Part shown: one piece after another, positions 6,378 to 12,097 of the stretch | Layout of the letters: every line of letters starts with the position of its first letter | How positions within the stretch are numbered: position 1 is the stretch's first letter | Origin: CAYMAZ01 sp964526285 | GTDB taxonomy: Bacteria > Bacteroidota > Bacteroidia > Bacteroidales > DTU049 | Direction of reading: 5' to 3' | Length of the DNA stretch: 12,097 nucleotides | Assembly: GCA_964526285.1 (NCBI GenBank) | Contig: CAZGIW010000106.1 | Location: forward strand, 1 to 12,097 | The notes under the pieces: generated by a model | What the model was told of the DNA's origin: nothing | The model's input: the letters and a program-made list of their open reading frames with translations, nothing else | Databases searched by the model: none | Program-made: the position numbers and the translations under genes

Positions 6378-6400
6378 TAGCTTTCAATATTGTGCTATTT

Positions 6401-6422
6401 TAAGCTGCTCCTGTAGAGCGCT
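6401..6422 (+). repeat. Inner inverted repeat / right-end hairpin, possible terminator
   Basis: This is the inverted counterpart of 5884-5905. It folds as GC-T-GCTC-CTGTA-GAGC-GC with a bulged T. A run of six T follows at 6422-6427, so the same structure could also end transcription of the transposase gene. Confidence 0.7.
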
Positions 6423-6442
6423 TTTTTGTGTTGTGCTTTGTT

Positions 6443-6471
6443 CCTGAGGTGTCTCTTCGTTCCACCTCAGG
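6443..6471. repeat. Hairpin with 9-bp stem CCTGAGGTG/CACCTCAGG
   Basis: A perfect 9-bp inverted repeat around an 11-nt loop, in the gene-free stretch behind the transposase. No T-run follows. It is probably a dispersed palindromic repeat. Confidence 0.55.
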
Positions 6472-6544
6472 CTGAACTCCCGAATTTGTTATTATAGAAA
6501 TTAATTAATAAGTCGGTCAAATCTAAACAAATTCGAGGATTAAT

Positions 6545-6588
6545 CCAGCTAAGTCATTAGTTCGCTATGCTCCTAATGACTAATCTGG
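6545..6588. repeat. Long hairpin CCAG..AGTCATTAG/CTAATGACT..CTGG
   Basis: Two 16-nt arms pair with only small mismatches: 9 bp perfect inside and 4 bp outside. The arms surround 12 nt. The hairpin lies just inside the right outer inverted repeat. Confidence 0.6.
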
Positions 6589-6595
6589 CTTAATA

Positions 6596-6618
6596 AATTC
6601 AGGCTTTCAGCCTGATTC
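6596..6618 (-). repeat. Outer inverted repeat, right copy (hairpin)
   Basis: Exact reverse complement of 5815-5837. With its partner it defines an 804-bp unit around the transposase. Confidence 0.85.
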
Positions 6619-6855
6619 AAATACGAAAGACGAAAAACAACCCAGGAAACCTTTGTCGTTAAAAAAAAGGGCAGTTTATTATGCCAATTTATCATTTATC
6701 AATTTATCACTATGTGACGATGTGATGTGACATAATCAATTTCCAATTGTAGGGCATGTTTTCCCAACGGGAAGCCGAAGGCTTGGGTATGGCTTATAAA
6801 AAATTGTGCTGAGCATTTACGTTTTTTATTTATTTATTTATGAGAATATTCAAAA
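6619..6855. other. Gene-free AT-rich spacer before the hdr operon
   Basis: I see no coding region here. It holds short direct repeats (ATTTATC three times near 6680-6705, GTGA repeats near 6715-6730), a small hairpin AAGCC-GAA-GGCTT at 6772-6784, and a TTTATTTATTTATTTATG tract just before the promoter. Confidence 0.5.
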
Positions 6856-6860
6856 ATATG

Positions 6861-6868
6861 TACTTTTG
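6861..6868 (+). promoter_or_regulatory. Bacteroidota-type -7 promoter element of the hdr operon
   Basis: TACTTTTG fits the TAnnTTTG consensus of the primary sigma factor in this phylum. It sits 24 nt before the ATG at 6893, so the leader would be short. The usual upstream TTTG is not clear; an AT-rich TTTATTTA tract lies at that distance. Confidence 0.55.
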
Positions 6869-6892
6869 CCTATCAAATCAGTATAGAAACAA

Positions 6893-7606
6893 ATGTCAGA
6901 TTTAATACAACGTCTGAAAAACGATGTCAGAATTAAAGAGGGACTCAATGCATGCATTCATTGCGGCACTTGTACTGCCATATGTCCGGCTGCATCATTT
7001 TATAATTATGATCCAAGAGAACTTACTGCACAGGTGCAGGAAATTATTGCAAAAAATGATGAAAAAGCTCTTACAGAATTATTATCTTCTGATTATATCT
7101 GGTATTGCGGAGAATGTATGTCGTGTAAAACACGCTGCCCCAGAAATAATATTCCCGGAGTAATTATTGAAGCATTGCGCGCATTATCACAAGATACAGG
7201 ATTATTTGCCGAATCGGAAAAAGGAAGACAGCAGCTTATGATTAAGCGTTCAATAGGTGAGTGGATTGTTGATTATGGCTATTGTGTGGTTGGCGACAAA
7301 CTTAATCTCAATTTATTTCCTGAACAAGGCCCCAACTGGCAATGGGTGATGGATAATATGAAACTGGTATTTGAAAAACAGGGAGCTCATTATATGGAAG
7401 ATGGTGAAGGTCCTATGAGAAAAGTACCAGAAGAAGATCTTGAAGAACTGAGAAAAATTTATGATGTAACGGGTGCCACCGAACGTTTCAGAATTATTGA
7501 AGAAGTATCAGAAAAGAAGGCAAAAGAAATGGGACTGCAGTTTGATGAAACCCATGATTGTGAATACTTTAAGCATGTATATACCTACAACTCAAACAAA
7601 CATTGA
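6893..7606 (+). CDS. HdrC-like dicluster ferredoxin subunit
   Basis: 237 residues, first gene of the operon. Two [4Fe-4S] sites are complete: Cys21, 24, 27, 31 (CIHCGTCTAICP) and Cys72, 75, 78, 82 (CGECMSCKTRCP). This is the HdrC arrangement, which passes electrons between the HdrA flavin subunit and HdrB. Methanogen HdrC is somewhat shorter; here about 150 residues follow the clusters, with charged helices (VPEEDLEELRKIYDV, EEVSEKKAKEMG). The protein has no membrane segment and should be cytoplasmic. Its stop overlaps the HdrB start region: the next ATG is 1 nt after the TGA, so the genes are probably translationally coupled. The HdrC class is clear; the redox partner in this organism is not. 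Confidence 0.9.
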   Translation: MSDLIQRLKNDVRIKEGLNACIHCGTCTAICPAASFYNYDPRELTAQVQEIIAKNDEKALTELLSSDYIWYCGECMSCKTRCPRNNIPGVIIEALRALSQDTGLFAESEKGRQQLMIKRSIGEWIVDYGYCVVGDKLNLNLFPEQGPNWQWVMDNMKLVFEKQGAHYMEDGEGPMRKVPEEDLEELRKIYDVTGATERFRIIEEVSEKKAKEMGLQFDETHDCEYFKHVYTYNSNKH

Positions 7607-7607
7607 T

Positions 7608-8696
7608 ATGGAACTCAAAGGCAAGGAAAGAATATGGGAAAAGTATCAAAAGGAGATTCCTCTCAATGATTACTATTATGCACGCAGTTGCATCAGACAA
7701 AATTTCTGGCCCGGTTCTGAACAAACATTTATCAGAATTTTGCAGGATGAACTTGGAAAGAACATACTTGACGAAAAACATCACACCACCTGTTCGGGAA
7801 TTGCCTATCACTGCGATGTGGTGCCATTGGAAACAACAATGACTATTGTTGCGCGACAATTCTCCCTGATGAGTGAATCGGGATATAAGCATTTTGTGCC
7901 ATCGTGCATAACCTCTTTTGGTGTTTATACTGAGATACTTGAAACATGGCATGAGTTCCCTGAGATTGAAGAAAAAATTAGAAAAATGCTCAGTGAAGCC
8001 ACTGGCAGGACGTTTGATAAACCTGAATTTCTTGTACATCCCAGTGATGTAATTTATGCATTGCGTAACGAAATCCTTCAAAAGGCAAAATACAGACTTG
8101 TGAATGCAAAAACCGGAGAACCATTGAAGTGTGTTGATCATATCGGGTGTCACTATGCCAAAATGTTTCCTGAAAAAGGTGTTGGAGGTGCAGAGTTTCC
8201 TCATGTGCTTGTGGGTATGATAGAAGCCTGGGGAGGCGAAGTGGTTGACTATCCCGAACGCAGGACATGTTGCGGATTTGGCTTCAGGCAATACATGGTT
8301 CAGGCAAATCGGGGTTATTCAATTGCATGCACCAAAAGAAAATTTGATTCAATGGAGTCATACAAACCTGACCTGATAGTGACAAACTGTCCCGGATGTC
8401 CTTATTTTCTCGACCGATGGCAGTATGTTATTGCAGAAATGGAAGGAAAAGTATACACTGATGACGGATATGGAATTCCCGTTCTCACATACGAAGAACT
8501 TGCAGGTCTTGTGCTTGGATATAATCCATGGGAGCTGGGACTTCAAATGCATCAGGTGAGTGTTGAACCTTTGCTTGAAAAAATGGGATATGAATATGAT
8601 CCCACTGACAAATACGTTGTTGGTGATAAAAACATTAATACCAGGCCAGAAACACCAAACATTTTAAAAATATTCAATCATGGAGAAAAAGAATAA
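7608..8696 (+). CDS. HdrB-like CCG-domain subunit of a heterodisulfide-reductase-like complex
   Basis: 362 residues from ATG 7608. The frame is open further upstream inside hdrC, but the coupled ATG right after the TGA is the credible start. In HdrB each CCG domain carries a noncubane [4Fe-4S] cluster at the disulfide-reducing site. The C-terminal CCG is complete: Cys181 (HIGCHY), Cys221-Cys222 (RTCCGFG), Cys261 and Cys264 (NCPGCP), with family spacing. The N-terminal CCG is degenerate: Cys28 (ARSC), Cys62 (TTCSG) and Cys100 (SCITS) remain, but one Cys of the CC pair and the last Cys of CxxC are replaced. The natural substrate is unknown; coenzyme M and B are not expected in Bacteroidota. It overlaps the next gene by 17 nt. 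Confidence 0.9.
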   Translation: MELKGKERIWEKYQKEIPLNDYYYARSCIRQNFWPGSEQTFIRILQDELGKNILDEKHHTTCSGIAYHCDVVPLETTMTIVARQFSLMSESGYKHFVPSCITSFGVYTEILETWHEFPEIEEKIRKMLSEATGRTFDKPEFLVHPSDVIYALRNEILQKAKYRLVNAKTGEPLKCVDHIGCHYAKMFPEKGVGGAEFPHVLVGMIEAWGGEVVDYPERRTCCGFGFRQYMVQANRGYSIACTKRKFDSMESYKPDLIVTNCPGCPYFLDRWQYVIAEMEGKVYTDDGYGIPVLTYEELAGLVLGYNPWELGLQMHQVSVEPLLEKMGYEYDPTDKYVVGDKNINTRPETPNILKIFNHGEKE

Positions 8697-9702
8697 GAAT
8701 GTTCTGATTGTGGGTGCCGGCATTGCCGGAATGGAAGCTGCGGCACAACTGAGTGAACTTGGTTACGAAATAAATGTAATTGAAAAAGAAGCACTTAGTG
8801 GCGGTCATGTAAACCAATGGTATAAAACATTTCCCTATTTTGACTCATCAAAAACTGTGGTTGATTTTACCAGTCGAAACAATGAAAAATTGAATTTTTT
8901 CACTGAAACTGAAATTACTTTTGCAGAGAAAAATGGTTTAGGCTTCAAAATCAACACTGACAAAAACCGTCAAATATTGGCCGATGCTGTATTACTTGCA
9001 ACAGGATTTGAGGTATTTGACGCACACCGCAAGGAAGAATACGGATATGGCATTTTTAAACATGTCATAAGCAATGCCGACCTTGAAAGAAATTTTATCA
9101 ATGGCTGGCCAGAGGAAGGAAATTCACCCCGTCGTTTTGCTTTCATTCATTGTGTGGGTTCGCGCGATGCCAAAGCAGGAAATCTCTATTGCTCAAAGGT
9201 GTGTTGTGCAACAGCAGTGAAACAGGCCATTGAAATTCGTCAGCATTTTCCCAATTCCGAGGTGTATTGCCTTTATATGGATTTGAGAATGTTTGGAAAG
9301 CATTATGAAGAAATGTTTCAGGCAGCCCAGGAAAAATATGGCATTCACTTTGTCAGAGCCAGATTGTCAGAGGTGAACCAAAACATGGATAATACTCTGT
9401 TAATCAAAGTGGAAGACACTTTAACATCAAGACCGATGAAACTGACAGTTGATTATATTGTGCTCATGTCAGGAATGGAACCTGCTTTGAAATCATCGGA
9501 ACTTGCTAAATTTTTTGGATTACCTCTTGATGAAAACGGTTTTTTTGAAAGCGCTCAGGCTTTGGTATCTGAGAATAAAACCTGTGTTGAAGGAGTATTT
9601 CTTGCCGGTGCTGCAACCGGACCAAAAACCATTGTGGAAACTATCAATGATGCGCGTTCGGCCGCACTTTCAATTCACCATTATCTGCAAAACTTAAGCT
9701 AA
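8680..9702 (+). CDS. Short HdrA/QmoA-like FAD protein
   Basis: 340 residues. The N-terminal FAD-binding Rossmann motif is GAGIAG at residues 12-17, followed by the acidic end of the second strand (INVIEKE) and SGGHVNQW. Cys158 (FIHCVGSRD), Cys171, Cys175 and Cys176 (YCSKVCC) are the HdrA-type cluster next to the flavin. A second nucleotide-binding block near the end (GVFLAGAATGPKTIVETINDA) matches HdrA proteins. Methanogen HdrA is about 650 residues and carries extra ferredoxin domains; these are absent here, so the protein is nearer to QmoA in size. The next gene, a separate dicluster ferredoxin, may replace them. It starts within hdrB (overlap 17 nt) and acts as the flavin hub of the presumed complex. 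Confidence 0.88.
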   Translation: MEKKNKNVLIVGAGIAGMEAAAQLSELGYEINVIEKEALSGGHVNQWYKTFPYFDSSKTVVDFTSRNNEKLNFFTETEITFAEKNGLGFKINTDKNRQILADAVLLATGFEVFDAHRKEEYGYGIFKHVISNADLERNFINGWPEEGNSPRRFAFIHCVGSRDAKAGNLYCSKVCCATAVKQAIEIRQHFPNSEVYCLYMDLRMFGKHYEEMFQAAQEKYGIHFVRARLSEVNQNMDNTLLIKVEDTLTSRPMKLTVDYIVLMSGMEPALKSSELAKFFGLPLDENGFFESAQALVSENKTCVEGVFLAGAATGPKTIVETINDARSAALSIHHYLQNLS

Positions 9703-9708
9703 AACACC

Positions 9709-10050
9709 ATGAGTTCTGAAAAATTCGGATTCAGTATCAACACTGACAGGCAGCACAATCTTGACACTGCCGACAGAACCATATTTAAAAGGCTTGCTTT
9801 GATTGAACCTTCCATCTTGCGTTGTATTTTTTGCGGAGGATGTGCATCAACCTGCACAGCTTCAGCATTTACAGAAATGAGTTTTCGTCTCATTTCACTG
9901 CATATCAGAAGAGGGAATATTGAAGAAGTGAAAAAACTTGCAAAAAAATGTATGTTGTGCGGAAAATGTACTATGGTTTGTCCCCGCGATGTGAATATCA
10001 GACACTTGGTTGTATTACTCAAAAAAGAACTTTCTGACAATGAACTTTGA
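9709..10050 (+). CDS. Small HdrC-like dicluster ferredoxin
   Basis: 113 residues with two [4Fe-4S] sites: Cys39, 42, 45, 49 (CIFCGGCASTC) and Cys81, 84, 87, 91 (CMLCGKCTMVCP). The spacing and the helical middle (FRLISLHIRRGNIEEVKKLAKK) are of the HdrC type, distinct from bacterial 2x4Fe ferredoxins. It starts 6 nt after the HdrA-like stop and overlaps the next gene by 11 nt. It most likely carries electrons between the HdrA-like flavoprotein and the membrane HdrED-like protein. The operon thus has two HdrC-type subunits. Confidence 0.87.
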   Translation: MSSEKFGFSINTDRQHNLDTADRTIFKRLALIEPSILRCIFCGGCASTCTASAFTEMSFRLISLHIRRGNIEEVKKLAKKCMLCGKCTMVCPRDVNIRHLVVLLKKELSDNEL

Positions 10051-11818
10051 TCCTTTTGTGCTTCCATTTCTACTGGGCACCATCTTTTTGCTGGTGATTC
10101 TTTCATGGCGCTATTTCAAATGGCTTGATGAACTGAAGGTCAGCGACCGCTACAAATTTATTAAAGGATTGTTCAGCCTGAATCTGTTCAGAGCCATTCG
10201 GGATGTGTTTTCTGAAAGTTTACTTCACAGGAAAATTTTCAGGGCAAATATTTTCCTTGGTTTTATGCACATGTCATTTGCTTTTTTCTGGTTTTTACTC
10301 ATTGTTGTAGGTTCTTTTGAATCAAAACTCTATGCAAAATATCCTTTCAATGCGCCATATGACCCCATATTTTTCAAGTTTTTCGAACATAATTTAGACC
10401 AGTTTGGACCCCATAAATGGTTCTTTTTTTTCATGGATTTGTTTTTGCTTTTCATTCTCATAGCCGTTGTCATGGCATTGGTGAAGAAGGCGTATTCAAA
10501 ACTTTTCGGAATGAAAAGGGCAACCCGTCATCGTTTGGTTGACCGACTGGCAAGAATTTTTCTGTGGTTGATTTTTCCTCTCAGATGGCTTGCCGAAAGC
10601 GCAACAGCAGGAATTCATAATAATGGTGGTTTTCTTACCCAAAATACAGGCAATTTCATGAATTCATTCATGGACTTGTGGTATTTTGAATATCCTTTGT
10701 GGTGGCTTTATTCATCGGCACTAGGTGCATTTTTCGTGATTCTGCCCTTTTCGCGCTACATGCATATTCCCACTGAAATTGTGCTGATTTTTCTGAGACG
10801 GTTTGGAATTAAAAACGACAAAGAGATAAAGGGTTTTGCCAATTTTGAAATTCAGGCCTGTTCAAGCTGCGGAATTTGTGTCAATACTTGTCAGATGGTT
10901 GATGCAGCCGGAATGCATGGGCAACAGGCTGTTTACTATTTGCAAAAACTCAGATTCAAAAGAAATTTCGAAGATCCTGTTTTCAACTGCCTCATGTGTA
11001 TGAGATGCAATTATTACTGTCCTGTTGACATTGATATTTTTAATCTGCGTGATATTAACAGAAAAAAATTGATGCCTCAGTTGCTCAACGATCATTCATA
11101 TCTGGATACCAATGGTTTTGCACAAACAGATGAGCAGGTGAAGGTTCTCTATTTTGCAGGTTGTATGACACATTTGCGACCGGGCACCATTCAGTCGCTG
11201 ATGAATATATTTAACAAAGCACAAATTGATTATCATTTTGTTGATAAGGATGGAAGCATTTGTTGCGGAAGGCCGATGCATATGCTGGGAGCAGAGGAAG
11301 AGGCAAAAGCAATGAAAGAGAAAAATAAAGAGATTTTTCAGCAATCCAAAGCAAAGGTTTTGGTTACATCGTGCCCCATTTGCCTGAAAATGTTCAGAGA
11401 AGAATATGAACTTGACATGCATGTGATACATCATACTGAGTTTTTAAATATGCTGGTGAGTTCGGGCAGAATTAAACTGAAAGCTTCTGACAACACATTT
11501 GTATATCACGATCCCTGTGAGCTGGGCAGAGGGCTGGGAGAGTACAAAAATGTACGTTTGCTGCTGAAAAAGCTGGGCGACCCTGATACTACATTTTATC
11601 GCAGAAAGCGTTCGTTGTGCTGTGGAGGTAGTTTGGCAAATCTAAGAATCCGTTCAGACCAGCGAAAAAAGATAACGCAAGATGCATTTAACAGGCTCAC
11701 ACAAAAACAGCCCGATTATCTGATAACAGCCTGTCCGCGTTGCGAGCAAACCTTTGTAACTGTTGCCGACCGCCCTGTGATGGATGTGGCTGAGTTTGTG
11801 GAAAAGCAGATTGAGTGA
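10040..11818 (+). CDS. Membrane-bound HdrE-HdrD-like fusion protein
   Basis: 592 residues from ATG 10040, which overlaps the previous gene by 11 nt; an in-frame TTG at 10010 is less likely. The N-terminal 240 residues are a membrane domain with about five segments (near 5-26, 70-94, 128-149, 172-189, 221-238). His77, His193 and His242 in or next to them could bind heme b, as in HdrE/DsrM/NarI-type quinol-linked cytochromes. A dicluster domain follows: Cys274, 277, 280, 284 and Cys317, 320, 323, 327. Two complete CCG domains come last: Cys375, Cys408-409, Cys445/448 and Cys493, Cys527-528, Cys565/568. This is the HdrD layout fused to an HdrE-like anchor, comparable to DsrM plus DsrK. It probably exchanges electrons between menaquinone and the soluble Hdr-like subunits. 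Confidence 0.88.
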   Translation: MNFDPFVLPFLLGTIFLLVILSWRYFKWLDELKVSDRYKFIKGLFSLNLFRAIRDVFSESLLHRKIFRANIFLGFMHMSFAFFWFLLIVVGSFESKLYAKYPFNAPYDPIFFKFFEHNLDQFGPHKWFFFFMDLFLLFILIAVVMALVKKAYSKLFGMKRATRHRLVDRLARIFLWLIFPLRWLAESATAGIHNNGGFLTQNTGNFMNSFMDLWYFEYPLWWLYSSALGAFFVILPFSRYMHIPTEIVLIFLRRFGIKNDKEIKGFANFEIQACSSCGICVNTCQMVDAAGMHGQQAVYYLQKLRFKRNFEDPVFNCLMCMRCNYYCPVDIDIFNLRDINRKKLMPQLLNDHSYLDTNGFAQTDEQVKVLYFAGCMTHLRPGTIQSLMNIFNKAQIDYHFVDKDGSICCGRPMHMLGAEEEAKAMKEKNKEIFQQSKAKVLVTSCPICLKMFREEYELDMHVIHHTEFLNMLVSSGRIKLKASDNTFVYHDPCELGRGLGEYKNVRLLLKKLGDPDTTFYRRKRSLCCGGSLANLRIRSDQRKKITQDAFNRLTQKQPDYLITACPRCEQTFVTVADRPVMDVAEFVEKQIE

Positions 11819-11869
11819 GGATGGGAGAGTAATGGGTATAAGGGTTAAAAGGGTTTTTGAACCGAAGAA

Positions 11870-11904
11870 TTCTCTTTCATCCACCTTCGGTGTATTACAG
11901 AGAA
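11870..11904. repeat. Hairpin TTCTCT..CACC-TTC-GGTG..AGAGAA
   Basis: Outer 6-bp stem and inner 4-bp stem with a TTC loop, separated by a symmetric 6-nt internal loop. It has the same design as the hairpin at 11939-11967. Confidence 0.55.
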
Positions 11905-11938
11905 CGAAGTAATTGAACATTAGAACATTCGAACTGAG

Positions 11939-11967
11939 TTCTCCGTCATCCTTCGGATTATGGAGAA
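11939..11967. repeat. Hairpin TTCTCC..ATCC-TTC-GGAT..GGAGAA
   Basis: Outer 6-bp stem and inner 4-bp stem with a TTC loop and 3-nt internal loops on both sides. It is followed by an A-run rather than a T-run, so it is read as a REP-like unit and not as a plus-strand terminator. Confidence 0.55.
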
Positions 11968-12097
11968 TAAAAAAACAAAAATGATGTGCACTCCAAGCCT
12001 TAGCGTGTTATAAATATTCTATATTTAATATTTTATATTTTCTTTTTTTTTACACTGAGTAAGCGAAGCGCATCGCTCCATAGGAGTCCCGATCCCA

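Larger units (their letters stand above)
11819..12097. other. Gene-free region downstream of the hdr operon
   Basis: No coding sequence is supported. It holds two related hairpins (11870-11904, 11939-11967), an AT-rich stretch with a run of nine T near 12042-12050, and a small palindrome CTCC-ATA-GGAG near the right edge. No classical hairpin plus T-run terminator for the operon is evident. Confidence 0.5.

Noticed and set aside
6680..6735. Short repeated ATTTATC/GTGA units as a CRISPR array
   Set aside because: The units are under 10 nt, irregular, and have no spacers of constant length.
7473..7607. N-terminal extension of the HdrB-like protein inside hdrC
   Set aside because: The extra residues do not look like HdrB and lie over conserved hdrC coding sequence; ATG 7608 directly after the hdrC stop is the natural start.
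7569..8291. A 240-codon open frame on the minus strand
   Set aside because: It is antisense to the well-supported HdrB-like gene, has no recognisable domain, and is a shadow of its codon use.
11939..11975. Rho-independent terminator of the hdr operon
   Set aside because: The hairpin is followed by A residues on the plus strand instead of a T-run, so the standard terminator form is not met.

Overview
The window looks like chromosomal DNA of a member of the Bacteroidota. It is AT-rich, most genes lack a Shine-Dalgarno sequence, and a TAnnTTTG-type -7 promoter element sits before the large operon. RHS tips with variable toxin ends and the HdrC/HdrB/HdrA gene style also fit that phylum. No rRNA, tRNA or CRISPR array is visible. 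The assignment rests on these signals only.

Left half (1-5775): a tandem array of three RHS C-terminal tips, each followed by a small gene in the usual immunity position. Tip 1 (open at the left window edge) has a glycine-rich hydrophobic linker and a putative papain-like Cys-His-Asp domain, followed by a secreted 144-residue protein. Tip 2 carries an HEYGH zincin-type metallopeptidase domain, followed by two lipoproteins whose mature parts are identical in DNA. Tip 3 carries a GIY-YIG-like nuclease domain, followed by a cytoplasmic protein resembling Imm26/HocA-like immunity proteins. The location of each candidate immunity protein (secreted, lipoprotein, cytoplasmic) fits the expected site of toxin action. 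None of the tips has the long RHS shell, so they look like orphan or reservoir cassettes. A 34-nt RHS stub at 5741-5774 marks a further cassette cut off at a seam.

Middle (5775-6892): a small HUH/Y1 transposase gene of the IS200-like/REP-associated type, nested inside two sets of inverted repeats that themselves form hairpins. About 500 bp of gene-free DNA rich in short palindromes follows. A 24-nt REP-like unit has also landed in frame inside the conserved DHLGS motif of RHS tip 2.

Right half (6893-11818): a tightly packed, partly overlapping five-gene operon: HdrC-like, HdrB-like, a short HdrA-like flavoprotein, a second HdrC-like dicluster ferredoxin, and a membrane-bound HdrE-HdrD-like fusion. 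Together they could form an electron-transfer complex linking a quinone pool at the membrane with a soluble flavin/iron-sulfur heterodisulfide-reductase-like module. The physiological substrate cannot be read from the sequence. The last 279 bp hold only hairpin repeats and AT-rich DNA.
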